From assembly GCA_964493515.1 (NCBI GenBank), contig CAZBNJ010000003.1:1-64000 (forward strand): a stretch of DNA of 64,000 nucleotides, in the 5' to 3' direction. Source of the stretch: CANRIN01 sp964493515 (lineage in GTDB: Bacteria; Bacillota; Clostridia; Oscillospirales; JAAYOS01). Below, piece after piece: positions 33,113 through 41,993 of the stretch. Under the pieces are notes generated by a model. It made no database searches, had not been told where the DNA came from, and saw nothing but the letters and a program-made list of their open reading frames with translations. The position numbers and the translations under genes are program-made. The stretch's first letter is position 1. Every line of letters begins with the position of its first letter.

Positions 33113-33838
33113 ATGATACAGAAACTACTTAGCGCCACCCGCAAGGCGGTGGACGAATATCGGCTGATAGAGGAGGGCGACCGCATCGCCGTCGGAGTGA
33201 GCGGTGGCAAGGACTCGCTGTGTGTGCTAACCGCGCTCGCGGCGTTGCGCCGGTTCTATCCGGTACACTACGACGTGCAGGCGGTTACGATAGACATGGG
33301 GTTCGGGCTGGACTTCCGCCCGGTTGCGGCGTACTGCGACGAGCTGGGCGTGCCGCTGACGATAGTTCCCACGCAGATAAAGGAGGTCGTGTTCGACATC
33401 CGAAAGGAGGAGAATCCCTGCTCGCTGTGCGCGAAGCTCCGTCGGGGCGCGGTAAACAACGCGGCGGTGGATCTGGGCTGCAACAAGGTTGCGTACGGGC
33501 ACCATCTCGACGACGCGGTGGAGACATTTCTGATGTGTCTGTTCTACGAGGGGAGGCTGGGCTGCTTCTCGCCGAAGACATTCCTCGACCGCAGCGGCGT
33601 GACGGTGATACGCCCGATGGTGTATGTGGAGGAGTGGTTCTGCGATAAATTCGCGCAGAATCAGCGGCTTCCGGTGGTGGAGAAGAAGTGTCCGGCGGAC
33701 GGCAACACCAAGCGTGAGGATACAAAGCAGCTGATAGAGCTGCTGCGCGGCAGGTTTCCCGACCTCAAAGAGCGGGTGATGGGCGCCATGCAGCGGGGGC
33801 TGAAGGACTGGAAGGTCGAAGGGGTGAGTGCGGAATGA
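33113..33838 (+). CDS. ttcA: TtcA-like tRNA thiolation enzyme (PP-loop ATPase)
   Basis: 241 residues. PP-loop VGVSGGKDSLCVL at residues 27-39 and a CSLCAK motif near 102-107, plus HHLDDAVETFLM, match the TtcA group that thiolates tRNA cytidine 32 using an iron-sulfur cluster held by conserved cysteines. A final Cys near the end (EKKCPADGNTKRED) is the third cluster ligand. GGAGGT upstream of ATG 33113. Overlaps pth by 4 bases, so one operon. Related TtuA-type thiolases are less likely. Confidence 0.85.
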   Translation: MIQKLLSATRKAVDEYRLIEEGDRIAVGVSGGKDSLCVLTALAALRRFYPVHYDVQAVTIDMGFGLDFRPVAAYCDELGVPLTIVPTQIKEVVFDIRKEENPCSLCAKLRRGAVNNAAVDLGCNKVAYGHHLDDAVETFLMCLFYEGRLGCFSPKTFLDRSGVTVIRPMVYVEEWFCDKFAQNQRLPVVEKKCPADGNTKREDTKQLIELLRGRFPDLKERVMGAMQRGLKDWKVEGVSAE

Positions 33839-34446
33839 GATTTTTCACACGGAACGAAAAATCGCCGCTCGATTTCATCGTCGTCGGTCTGGGTAATCCG
33901 GGCAGCGACTATGAGCGCACCCGCCACAACGCCGGTTTTATGGCGCTGGACGCGCTTGCGCAGTTCTGCGGGGCGGATGTCACCCAGAAGCGTTTTCAGG
34001 CGCTGACGGCGCGCACAGCGCTCGACGGCGCGCGTCTGCTGCTGATGAAGCCGCAGACCTTTATGAATCTGAGCGGAAACGCGGTCGGCGCGGCGGCGAG
34101 CTATTTCAAGATACCGCCCGAGCGGGTGATAGTACTCTGCGACGACATATCGCTGCCGCTGGGCAAAATTCGGGTGCGCGGCGACGGCTCTGCGGGCGGT
34201 CACAACGGGCTGAAGTCGATAATCGCGCAGCTTGGGAGCGACGCGTTCCTGCGGGTGAAGATAGGGATAGGCGGCGCGGACAACCACGACGAAAAGCTGA
34301 TAAACTGGGTCATTGGTCGGTTCTCGGCGAGCGAGTACAAGGTGGTACAGGCCGCCGCCGAGGGTGCGAGCGACGCGGTGCGGTTGATGATGCGCGACGG
34401 CGTGGACAGGGCGGCGAATCTGTTCAACGGCAAGAGTTTTCAGTAG
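33835..34446 (+). CDS. pth: Peptidyl-tRNA hydrolase
   Basis: 203 residues with FIVVGLGNPGSDYERTRHNAGF (catalytic His in RHNAGF), KPQTFMNLSG and VLCDDISLPLGKIRVRGDGSAGGHNGLKSI. It recycles peptidyl-tRNA released early. Normal length apart from a short extra N-terminus of ~12 residues. Followed by a strong terminator. Confidence 0.98.
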   Translation: MRFFTRNEKSPLDFIVVGLGNPGSDYERTRHNAGFMALDALAQFCGADVTQKRFQALTARTALDGARLLLMKPQTFMNLSGNAVGAAASYFKIPPERVIVLCDDISLPLGKIRVRGDGSAGGHNGLKSIIAQLGSDAFLRVKIGIGGADNHDEKLINWVIGRFSASEYKVVQAAAEGASDAVRLMMRDGVDRAANLFNGKSFQ

Positions 34447-34456
34447 GAGAGCAAAT

Positions 34457-34488
34457 AAAAAGGACGAGGTTTTTACCTCGTCCTTTTT
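34457..34488. terminator. Bidirectional intrinsic terminator
   Basis: AAAAAGGACGAGGT, TTTT, ACCTCGTCCTTTTT. Between convergent pth and the LRR lipoprotein gene. Confidence 0.95.
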
Positions 34489-34507
34489 GGTGTGTTGAAA
34501 TTATGGC

Positions 34508-36004
34508 TTAGCCGGCGTAGGGGGTGTCGCTGAACGCGTCCTTTGCTATCGTGGTGCCCGCGTTCTCGATGGTGACCCTCGCAAGCGCCGAGCATCCGCT
34601 GAACGCGCCCTTCGCGACGTCGGTCGTCGACGCGGGTATGTTGACCGAAGTGATGCCGAGGCAGTTAGTAAACGCGGTGCGGCCGATCTCCTCGAGGGTG
34701 GACGGCAGGGTGAGCGCGCCGGTGATGCTCTCGCAGTGCTTGAACGCGTCCTGGCCTATCTTCTCGAGACCTTCGCCCAGGGTGAGCTTCGATATCGCGA
34801 TGCACTCACGGAAGGCGTTGCGGTCGAGCGACTTGATGTTTTCAAGAGTGACGGTGGCAAGCGCGGTGCAGCCGTCAAACGCGCCGTTGCCGACCTTGCC
34901 GTTCTTCAGCGATATGGAGGTGAGGCTCGTGCACTTCTTGAAGGCGTTCGCGCCGACGGTGGCGTCGCCCTCAATGGTTATCGTTGCGAGGTTCTCGCAG
35001 TCCTGGAACGCGCCGTCCTCGATCTTGACCGAGCCTGCGACGGTGACCTTGGTGAGGTTCTTGCAGAGCTTGAACGCGTCCTCGCCGATGACTTTGACCG
35101 ACGCGGGGATGGTTACCGAGGTTATGTCGTTGTTCTTGTAGAACACGTCGGCGTTTATCTCGGTGCAGTCGGAGGGAATGACGACGTCGCCGCCCTCGCC
35201 CGAATACTGGAAGAGTATGCCGCCGACTATCGCAAACTCGCCGAGGCTGGACAGCCACGGGGTGCCCGCCAGCGCGGTCGGGTCTATCTCGTGCACGTTT
35301 TCAAGACCGACTATCTCCTCGATGTCGCTGCCCTTGAACGCGGCGGGGCCGATGGCCTTGACGCCTTTAGGAATGGTGATGGAGGTGCTGTCGCCCTGAT
35401 AGGCGAGCAGCACGCCGTTGCGGATAACGAAGCCGTCGTTGTCGTTGAGGAAGGGGGTGTCGGCAAACGACTGCTTGCCGAATCCGTTGGAGATAACCTC
35501 GGGCAGAGTGACGTCGGTGAGCTGCGCGCATCCGTTGAACGCGTAAGCGCCGATGTTTGCGACCGTCTCGGATATCTCGACAGAGGTGAGCGACTGGCAG
35601 TATGCAAATGACCAGTTGCCGATGCTCTCTATCGAGCCGCCGAGGGTGACCGTCTCAAGTCCCGAGCCGTAGAACGCGCTGTCCGCGATGGAGGTGAGCT
35701 TCTCGGGGAAGGTTATCGACTTGAGGTTCGTGCAGTAGCGGAACGCGCCGCGCTCGATGCTCTCGAGGTTTTCGGGGAGAGTTATCGAGGTGATGGTATC
35801 GTTTTCGGCAAACGCGTTCTCGCCGATGACCTTCACCTTGGAGGGGATTACGACATTGCCGCCCTCGCCGTTATATCCGGTCAGGACGCCCGAATTCTCG
35901 GGGAATTCCTGCGCCGCGACTCCGCCGCTTCCGCACGAGGCGAGCGAGAGCATCATCATTGCGGCAAGGAATATCGCTGCAAGTCGTTTGAAATTATTTT
36001 TCAT
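34508..36004 (-). CDS. BspA-type leucine-rich repeat lipoprotein
   Basis: 498 residues. Signal peptide with lipobox LASC (Cys24), so a membrane-anchored lipoprotein. The rest is ~18 LRR_5 (BspA/TpLRR) repeats of about 23 residues, with the pattern I..G.FxGC.xLxxVxIPxxV. Such proteins sit on the surface of gut bacteria and bind host or other surface molecules; the ligand is unknown. Consensus-like promoter upstream. Confidence 0.9.
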   Translation of the reverse strand: MKNNFKRLAAIFLAAMMMLSLASCGSGGVAAQEFPENSGVLTGYNGEGGNVVIPSKVKVIGENAFAENDTITSITLPENLESIERGAFRYCTNLKSITFPEKLTSIADSAFYGSGLETVTLGGSIESIGNWSFAYCQSLTSVEISETVANIGAYAFNGCAQLTDVTLPEVISNGFGKQSFADTPFLNDNDGFVIRNGVLLAYQGDSTSITIPKGVKAIGPAAFKGSDIEEIVGLENVHEIDPTALAGTPWLSSLGEFAIVGGILFQYSGEGGDVVIPSDCTEINADVFYKNNDITSVTIPASVKVIGEDAFKLCKNLTKVTVAGSVKIEDGAFQDCENLATITIEGDATVGANAFKKCTSLTSISLKNGKVGNGAFDGCTALATVTLENIKSLDRNAFRECIAISKLTLGEGLEKIGQDAFKHCESITGALTLPSTLEEIGRTAFTNCLGITSVNIPASTTDVAKGAFSGCSALARVTIENAGTTIAKDAFSDTPYAG

Positions 36005-36059
36005 TTGGAATCCATCCTTTCAGAAGGGACAAAAAGTACACCTTGGAAGATTATCTTAT

Positions 36060-36089
36060 ATTGTACCACTCATGGTGTGTGTTTGTCAA
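36060..36089 (-). promoter_or_regulatory. Promoter of the LRR lipoprotein gene
   Basis: On the - strand TTGACA (36084-36089), 18-base spacer, TACAAT (36060-36065). Confidence 0.85.
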
Positions 36090-36399
36090 CTTGGACATAT
36101 CAACAAAATGCAAGCTGAAAAAAGAAAAATTTCACGCACATTACTAAAGAGTATAGCATATCTTTTTTAGTAGTAAATAGTAGCCTTAGAGGTTGTGGGA
36201 AGAGTTGAAAAGGAAGGAAAGTCCCATAGGACGCGGTTTTAGGAGGGTGGAAAAGGGGAGAAGAGGTGTTTGAAAGGTGTTGGAAATGGGAGAGGTTATA
36301 CACATAGGTGTGGGAAGATCGGGAGCGATACGGCGGTCGGATGAGTTGTCAACACAGGTTGTTGTGTTGATTGGATAAGTATGTGGAGAGGGGCGGAGC
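36090..36399. other. AT-rich intergenic region with one inverted repeat
   Basis: About 300 bases between divergent genes, clearly poorer in GC than its surroundings. The only structure I see is the inverted repeat TCAACACA (36349-36356) / TGTGTTGA (36363-36370), 30 bases before the L,D-transpeptidase start, a possible regulator site. No ORF with a ribosome binding site. Confidence 0.6.
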
Positions 36400-37155
36400 A
36401 TGGTAGTAATAAGGAAGCGGGATCTGTTGGACGCGCTGGCGTTGGTGGGCGTCCTTATTGGGATAGCGGCGGTCAGCATACTGTTTATGTTTCTTGAGGG
36501 GTGGCTGGTACATAAGTATATACCCGACGTGGAACAGCTTCCCTGGTACTGGAACTATCAGACAGCGCCGGCGTTCTCTCCGGCGGAGAGCGGTCGCAGC
36601 GTGTTTGTGGACCTTGACGCGCTGACGCTTACGGTGTACAACGACGGCGAGGTGGAGAAGGTATATCCGTGCTCGGGGGGTAAGAAGTCGTCGCCGTCAC
36701 CGCTCGGCCAGTGGCAGACCACATACGAGGGCGACTGGGGCGAGGGCTTCGGCGGAAGCTGGATTGCGATTAACTGTCCGTGGGGGAAGTTTGGGATACA
36801 CGGAACGATAGAACCGTGGACGATAGGCAAGGTGAACGCGTCGCACGGCTGTATTCGGATGCTGAACAGCGACGTCGCCGAGCTGAAGAAGCTGCTGGAC
36901 TGGGGTACGCCGGTGTACATCAAATATGATGGGATACCCTTCCGCGCGATGAAGAACGGCATGACCGGAAGCGACGTTGTGGAGGTGCAGGAGCTGCTGC
37001 GCGACCTGGGATATATCAGCTTTGAGCCGGATGGGACATACGGAGTGGGAACCGAAGCGGCGGTGAAGAAGTTCCAGACCGACTGCGGTATGTACGCGGA
37101 CGGCGTCGTCGGATGGGGGACGATAGATGCGCTGAGGACGAAAGCGGGGGATTAA
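36400..37155 (+). CDS. L,D-transpeptidase (YkuD) with peptidoglycan-binding domain
   Basis: 251 residues. One membrane anchor (~13-35). YkuD catalytic domain ~65-180 with the active-site motif GIHGT...SHGCIRM (Cys nucleophile), which makes 3-3 cross-links or attaches proteins in the wall. C-terminal PG_binding_1 domain (~185-250: MKNGMTGSDVVEVQELLRDLGY...YGVGTEAAVKKFQ). Start ATG 36400 after GGGGCGGAG. Single gene. Confidence 0.95.
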   Translation: MVVIRKRDLLDALALVGVLIGIAAVSILFMFLEGWLVHKYIPDVEQLPWYWNYQTAPAFSPAESGRSVFVDLDALTLTVYNDGEVEKVYPCSGGKKSSPSPLGQWQTTYEGDWGEGFGGSWIAINCPWGKFGIHGTIEPWTIGKVNASHGCIRMLNSDVAELKKLLDWGTPVYIKYDGIPFRAMKNGMTGSDVVEVQELLRDLGYISFEPDGTYGVGTEAAVKKFQTDCGMYADGVVGWGTIDALRTKAGD

Positions 37156-37179
37156 GGCGCGGTTTCTCCCACTCATTCG

Positions 37180-38268
37180 CTACGCTCGTACGGCACTTTC
37201 GGAAATTACTCCGCTGGCGGCGAGGGTGTCGCCGAGGTATATCGCCGCGAACTGACCGGGCGCGGGGATCCGCACAGGTGAGTCCAGCGTGAGGACCGCG
37301 TCCGAGCCTTCGGTAGAGGGCGTCGCGACGGTCAGCGATGCGGGGTACTCGGTGTTGCTGTGGCGCAGCTTGACCGACACCCGCTCGGGGAGTTCGGCAA
37401 GCGGTACGCTGACCGAGCGCAGGTCGGAGAGAAGGACACGCGTTGTATACATATCGTTTTCTTTGACAAGAGTTATACGATTAGTATTTGGGTCGATGGA
37501 CTTGACATAGAGACGCTCGTCGGCAGAGACGCCCAGTCCGCGGCGCATGCCGACGGTGTAGCCGAGTATGCCGCGATGCCGTCCGAGCAGGTTGCCGTCC
37601 GCGTCCACGAAGTCGCCGGGATTGTCGGTGACACCGCGCGCGCGCAGCCATGCCGCGTAGTCGCCGTCGGGGATGAAGCATATCTCCATGCTGTCCGGAC
37701 GGGAGGCGGCGCTGATGGAGTGGGCTTCGGCGTAGGCGCGGACCTCCTTCTTTGAGCGAAATTCGCCGAGCGGAAAGACGCAGCGGGCGAGGATTTCAGG
37801 CGTGAGTCGGCACAGCATGTATGACTGATCGTTGCGGGACAAGGCTTTGAGCAGCGCGGGACGAGGTGATGCGTCGGTGTCGCTCAAAATGTTCCACGTG
37901 GAACATTCGGGCGAGGGCGCGACGCGGGCGTAGTGTCCGGTGGCGATATGGTCGCAGCCGAGGCGGTCGGCGAGGTCGACCAGCGCGGCGAATTTGACGG
38001 TGGGATTGCAGAGCACGCAGGGATTCGGCGTGTGTCCGGACGCGTATGCGCGCTCGAACGCGGGAAACACGATGCGCTCGAGCTGCTGCGATATGTCCTC
38101 GAAAACCAGCTCCACGCCGAGATCGCGCGCGGCAGCGACCGCCGGCTCGGGGTCGAGCGCGGGGTGGGTGAGGAACGCGGCGACCAGGTCGTGACCGCGC
38201 TCCTTCAGCAGCGCGCCGGCGACCGAGCTGTCCACGCCGCCGCTCAGCGCTAAAAGTGTCTTTGGCAT
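37180..38268 (-). CDS. mnmA: tRNA-specific 2-thiouridylase MnmA
   Basis: 362 residues. PP-loop LALSGGVDSSVA (residues 5-16), active-site Cys in NPCVLCN, second Cys in SMEICFIPDGDY, and CDHIATGHYAR. Makes 2-thiouridine at tRNA position 34. Just after ATGHYARV the protein has an insertion APSPECSTWNILSDTDASP that contains an in-frame parS (37890-37905), replacing the usual short loop. Last gene of the leftward parA-parB-serS-mnmE run. Confidence 0.97.
   Translation of the reverse strand: MPKTLLALSGGVDSSVAGALLKERGHDLVAAFLTHPALDPEPAVAAARDLGVELVFEDISQQLERIVFPAFERAYASGHTPNPCVLCNPTVKFAALVDLADRLGCDHIATGHYARVAPSPECSTWNILSDTDASPRPALLKALSRNDQSYMLCRLTPEILARCVFPLGEFRSKKEVRAYAEAHSISAASRPDSMEICFIPDGDYAAWLRARGVTDNPGDFVDADGNLLGRHRGILGYTVGMRRGLGVSADERLYVKSIDPNTNRITLVKENDMYTTRVLLSDLRSVSVPLAELPERVSVKLRHSNTEYPASLTVATPSTEGSDAVLTLDSPVRIPAPGQFAAIYLGDTLAASGVISESAVRA
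37890..37905. other. parS site (exact), inside mnmA
   Basis: Exact TGTTCCACGTGGAACA, in frame, encoding CSTWNI in a loop after the ATGHYAR motif. Confidence 0.85.
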
Positions 38269-38279
38269 AGGTAGCTCCT

Positions 38280-38666
38280 TTACTGCGGGGCTTCGGTCAG
38301 AAAATGCACGTTGTTTCGCTCGGCGAACCGCCGAAGCCGCGCGATATAGTCGTTGAAAAATTTGCTTTCCTTGTGACGCGGTATCACCACATCCTCGCCG
38401 GAAAAGCGTTCGATGACGATACAGTCGTCGCCGACGGTCATAAAGCCAAGGACGCGGCGGCGGGTGGTGGAGAGGTATATGCGGCGTATCTCGTCGGCGC
38501 GGAGGTGGAGATCGACCCAGCGCTGATGGAACTCGTACTGTTTGACGCCTCGGGCGTCGCCGGGGTTGAGCGTCGAGAACCCCATGTTTTGAAGGCGGAC
38601 GCCCGATGTGGCGAGCACCATGATGATGAGCTCGGTGTCGTCGCAGAAGAGGTGATTCTTTGCCAT
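38280..38666 (-). CDS. Protein of unknown function, 128 aa
   Basis: No family recognised. N-terminus AKNHLFCDDTELIIMVLATSGVRL; middle helical; then beta-rich (RRRVLGFMTVGDDCIVIERFSGEDVVIPRHKES) and a C-terminal helix. No signal or membrane segment, so cytosolic. It lies between mnmE (18 bases upstream) and mnmA (11 bases downstream), so probably co-transcribed with them. Confidence 0.7.
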   Translation of the reverse strand: MAKNHLFCDDTELIIMVLATSGVRLQNMGFSTLNPGDARGVKQYEFHQRWVDLHLRADEIRRIYLSTTRRRVLGFMTVGDDCIVIERFSGEDVVIPRHKESKFFNDYIARLRRFAERNNVHFLTEAPQ

Positions 38667-38684
38667 ACTGCGCCTCCTTTGAAG

Positions 38685-40043
38685 TTATTTTCCGACGCAG
38701 AAGTTTGCGAAAACGCGGTCGATGACGTCCTCCGCCGCGCCGCGTCCGAAAAGCTCGCCTATCCGCGCCGCCGCGCGCTCGGCATCGACAAGGGCGAGGT
38801 CGGTGGGAAGTCCGTTTTGCAGGGCGGATATCGCCGAGCGGATGCTCTCGAGAGCGGACGAGCAGGCGGCGCGCTGACGCGAGTTTGTGAGCAGGGTGCC
38901 GTCGAAGCGGAGGTCGCCCGAGCGGTAGAGCGCGCCGATGGCGTGTTCAAGCGGGGACAGGTCGCCCGACGCGGCGGACAGCTCGACGACTATACGGGGA
39001 CGCGGAGCATTTTCAACTGATGCGCGGGCGGCGGGGTGCACGCCGAGGTCGGATTTGTTGAGCACGAGGATGGTATGCGCCGCAGCCGACGCGTCGGCAA
39101 GGGCGAGACGGTCGTCGGGGGATGGCTTGCGCGAGCCGTCGAGCAGGAGCAGGACAAGCTCTGCGCGGGATACCTCCTCGCGGGCAAGCTCGACGCCGAT
39201 GCGCTCGACCTCGTTTTCCGCGTCGCGCAGACCCGCGGTGTCGGTGAGCAGGAGAGGCACTCCGCCGAGGGAGGCGCGCTCGCGAAGCAGGTCGCGGGTG
39301 GTGCCGGGGGTGTCGGTGACGATGGCGCGCCGCTCGCCGAGTATCGCGTTAAAGAGGGTGGACTTTCCCGCGTTCGGCGCGCCGACTATAGCGGTGCGGA
39401 CGCCCTCGGTAAAGGCGCGAGCTCGGTCGGAGCGGTCGAGCGTGTCGGCAAGCAAACGTTCCACGTGGAACAATTTTTCCAGCGCGCGAGGAACGGTGAG
39501 CGGCTCGATGTCGTCGTCGGGGTAGTCGACCTCGGCGGCGAGGTTTGCGCAGAGGTCGATAAGCGAGTCGTATGCGGGGCGGAGCAGGGCACCGAGCGCG
39601 CCGGAGAGCATCGCGGCGGCGTTTTCGGCGGCTTCGCGGGTCTCGGCGGCTATCAGCGCGCCGACCGCCTCCGCCTCGGCAAGGTCGAGTTTTCCGTTCA
39701 GGAAGGCGCGTCGAGTGAACTCACCGGGCTTGGCGGGACGGCCTCCGGCGCGGCCGAGCGCGTCGAGAGCCGCCGAGATGACGGCGGGAGAGCCGTGCAG
39801 GTGCAGCTCGGCGGACGGCTCGCCGGTGTAGGACGCGCTGCCGCGAAATACCACCGCGAGGCAGTGATCGAGCGCGCGTCCGTCCCGGTCGACGAGCGTG
39901 CCGAGGGTCATGCGGCGATTTTCCGGCAAATGCTTAGAGCGGAAGACCCGAAGGAGCAGGTCTTCCGCGCTGTCGCCGGATATTCTGATGACCGCCACGC
40001 CGCTTCTGCTTGGTGGCGTAGATAAAGCAAAAATGGTATCCAT
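38685..40043 (-). CDS. mnmE: tRNA modification GTPase MnmE
   Basis: 452 residues from ATG 40043 (AGGATA upstream). N-terminal folate-binding domain with TIFALSTPPSRSGVAVIRISG, then the GTPase: G1 IVGAPNAGKST, G2/G3 TDTPGTTRD and DTAGLRD, G4 NKSD. C-terminal CVGK, the conserved catalytic Cys motif. With MnmG it makes the cmnm5 side chain at U34. An in-frame parS-like site (one mismatch) encodes LFHVER in the helical domain before the GTPase. Confidence 0.97.
   Translation of the reverse strand: MDTIFALSTPPSRSGVAVIRISGDSAEDLLLRVFRSKHLPENRRMTLGTLVDRDGRALDHCLAVVFRGSASYTGEPSAELHLHGSPAVISAALDALGRAGGRPAKPGEFTRRAFLNGKLDLAEAEAVGALIAAETREAAENAAAMLSGALGALLRPAYDSLIDLCANLAAEVDYPDDDIEPLTVPRALEKLFHVERLLADTLDRSDRARAFTEGVRTAIVGAPNAGKSTLFNAILGERRAIVTDTPGTTRDLLRERASLGGVPLLLTDTAGLRDAENEVERIGVELAREEVSRAELVLLLLDGSRKPSPDDRLALADASAAAHTILVLNKSDLGVHPAARASVENAPRPRIVVELSAASGDLSPLEHAIGALYRSGDLRFDGTLLTNSRQRAACSSALESIRSAISALQNGLPTDLALVDAERAAARIGELFGRGAAEDVIDRVFANFCVGK
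39457..39472. other. parS-like site (one mismatch), inside mnmE
   Basis: CGTTCCACGTGGAACA, first base changed; in frame, FHVER. Confidence 0.7.
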
Positions 40044-40045
40044 AG

Positions 40046-40178
40046 TTATCCTCTTTGTAGGGCTTCGGTTGGGCACATTACGGTGCCTTAACGCTTGCCG
40101 ACAATCCCGCTTTGTGTACAGCGGGGCTGCACAGTCGCGGTCGTTAGTCGGCTGGGCGTTAATCCCCCTATGTGCCTA
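40046..40178 (-). repeat. R3 structured repeat, copy 3
   Basis: On the - strand, between the serS stop and mnmE start. Outer stem GGCACAT with ATGTGCC, inner ATTAACGC with GCGTTAA, a hairpin around GCAGCCCCGCTG, and tail CCCAACCGAAGC. Aligns with copies at 5836-5976 and 21809-21947; stems differ but still pair. Confidence 0.75.
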
Positions 40179-41459
40179 CCTCAGCACCTCGATGCCGCCG
40201 AGATACTTCCGCAGTACCTCGGGCACGACGACCGAGCCGTCCGCCTGCTGGTTCTGCTCGACGAGGGCGGGGAAGATGCGGCTGGTCGCGAGACCCGAGC
40301 CGTTGAGCGTGTGCATGAACTCGGTCTTGTCCGAGCCGTCGCGCTTGAAGCGCATACGACCGCGGCGAGCCTGGTAGTCGCGTGCGTTGGAGACCGACGA
40401 GACCTCCTTGTAGCCGTCCATCGACGGTATCTGTATCTCGATGTCGTAGGTGCGCGCCATCAGGTCGGAGCAGTCGCCGGCGGCGAGCTTGACGGTGCGG
40501 AAGTGCAGTCCCAGTCCCGCGACCAGGGCCTCCGCCTTGCCGACCATCTCCTCGAACGCCTCGTCCGACTTCTCGGGCAGGGTGTACTGCACCATCTCGA
40601 CCTTGTTGAACTGGTGTCCGCGCACCATGCCGCGCTCGTCGGCGCGGTAGCTGCCCGCCTCACGGCGGAAGCAGGGGGTATACGCGAAGTATTTGCGGGG
40701 GAGATCCTTTTCGGTGAGTATTTCGTCGCGGTGGAGCGATACCAGCGCGGTCTCGGCGGTGGGCAGCATGAAGCGGAAGCGGTCGTCGGTCGGGTTCGCG
40801 ATGTGGTAGACCTCGTCCTTGTACTTCGGGAACTGACCGGCGGTCATGCCGCACTCCTCAAGCAGCATATGCGGGGGGAGTATCATCTCGTAGCCGTCGC
40901 CGATGTGGGTGTCGATGAAGTAGTTGAGAAGCGCCCACTCGAGACGCGCGCCGATCCCCGAGTAGAGCCAGAAGCCGTTGCCCGCGAGCTTGGTGCCGCG
41001 CGGGTAGTCGATGAGATGCAGCGACTCGCAGAGTTCCACGTGGTTTTTCGGCGTGAAGTCGAAGCTGTGCGGCTCGCCGATGTAGCGGATGGGCTCGTTT
41101 GCCTCCTTGCCGCCGGCGACGAGGTCGTCGTCCGGCAGGTTGGGAAGTCCCATCAGCGTGACAGTGTACTCGGCTTCGACGTCGCGGAGCAGCGCGTCGG
41201 TCTCCCCGACCTCGGCGGAGATGCGCTTCATCTCGGCGAGCAGCTCGGTGGTGTCCTCGCCCGCCTTCTTCATCTGGGGTATCTGCTTGGAGGCGCGGTT
41301 CTGCGCGGCCTTCAGCTCGTCACCCTTCGCGATGAGCGCGCGGCGTCGCTCGTCAAGCTCGATGACCTTGTAGACATCCTCGCGCACGTTCTTGAGCTTC
41401 TTTGCCGCGCGCGCGATGACCTCCTCCGGGTTCTCTTTGATATAGCGTATATCCAGCAT
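40176..41459 (-). CDS. serS: Seryl-tRNA synthetase
   Basis: 427 residues: N-terminal coiled-coil arm (~30-105) that binds the tRNA-Ser long arm, class II motif 2 (YFAYTPCFRREAGSYRADERGMVRGHQFNKVE) and motif 3 near the end (LNGSGLATSRIFPALVEQNQQADGSVVVPEVL). Between the 41514 gene and mnmE on one leftward transcript. No T-box leader seen. Confidence 0.98.
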   Translation of the reverse strand: MLDIRYIKENPEEVIARAAKKLKNVREDVYKVIELDERRRALIAKGDELKAAQNRASKQIPQMKKAGEDTTELLAEMKRISAEVGETDALLRDVEAEYTVTLMGLPNLPDDDLVAGGKEANEPIRYIGEPHSFDFTPKNHVELCESLHLIDYPRGTKLAGNGFWLYSGIGARLEWALLNYFIDTHIGDGYEMILPPHMLLEECGMTAGQFPKYKDEVYHIANPTDDRFRFMLPTAETALVSLHRDEILTEKDLPRKYFAYTPCFRREAGSYRADERGMVRGHQFNKVEMVQYTLPEKSDEAFEEMVGKAEALVAGLGLHFRTVKLAAGDCSDLMARTYDIEIQIPSMDGYKEVSSVSNARDYQARRGRMRFKRDGSDKTEFMHTLNGSGLATSRIFPALVEQNQQADGSVVVPEVLRKYLGGIEVLR

Positions 41460-41513
41460 GGTATATTACCTCCATATATTACGGATTATGCCCATTATGG
41501 CGGAAGGTAGAAC

Positions 41514-41993
41514 TTACGGCTCGATGCCGACTATCCCGCCGCGGTCGTCGCGGGTGAGGGCGAGCTTGCCGTCCGCCTCCAGCTGCTCGAGCAGCGCGAC
41601 CAGGTCGTCGAAGCGGTCGGCAGACGCGTCGAGGTCAAGGCGGGCTTGGGACAGCTCGCCCCTGGTGTCGGTAAGCTGCGAGCGGAGCTGCTCGTTTTCG
41701 TCGGTGAGACGCGCGTTTGCGGCGGTAAGCTCGGTGTGCTCGGCAATGAGCGATTCGTTTTGCGACTCAAGCTCGCCGAGCCGGTCGTTCAGGTTGTTTA
41801 TCGACTGCAGGGCGGAGGTGGAGAATATGTTGTGCTCCGCCTGTAGGTCGCTTATCTGCTCGGAGGCGCGGCGGCTCTGCAGAAAGCTGAAGAGAAGCAG
41901 CAGCAGCGCTATCGCGAGCAGACTTATGACATAGATGAGCAGGAAATTTTTCTTTTTTGGGGTGTCGTTCGGGGAGTTCGGAGCGCCGCTCAC
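41514..41993 (-). CDS. Membrane-anchored coiled-coil protein of unknown function
   Basis: 159 residues: short basic N-terminus, one membrane segment (~17-38), then a coiled coil to ~145 (ISDLQAEHNIF...LESQNESLIAEHTELTAANARLTDENEQLRSQL). It overlaps parB by 4 bases, so likely coupled. A role at the membrane in chromosome segregation or division is conceivable from context only. Confidence 0.75.
   Translation of the reverse strand: MSGAPNSPNDTPKKKNFLLIYVISLLAIALLLLLFSFLQSRRASEQISDLQAEHNIFSTSALQSINNLNDRLGELESQNESLIAEHTELTAANARLTDENEQLRSQLTDTRGELSQARLDLDASADRFDDLVALLEQLEADGKLALTRDDRGGIVGIEP

Noticed and set aside
41033..41043. GTTCCACGTGG in serS as another parS
   Set aside because: Only 11 of 16 bases; the right half is lost and the residues are part of a normal SerRS sequence.
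40095..41510. A long frame antisense to serS
   Set aside because: Shadow of serS, no ribosome binding site, no homology.
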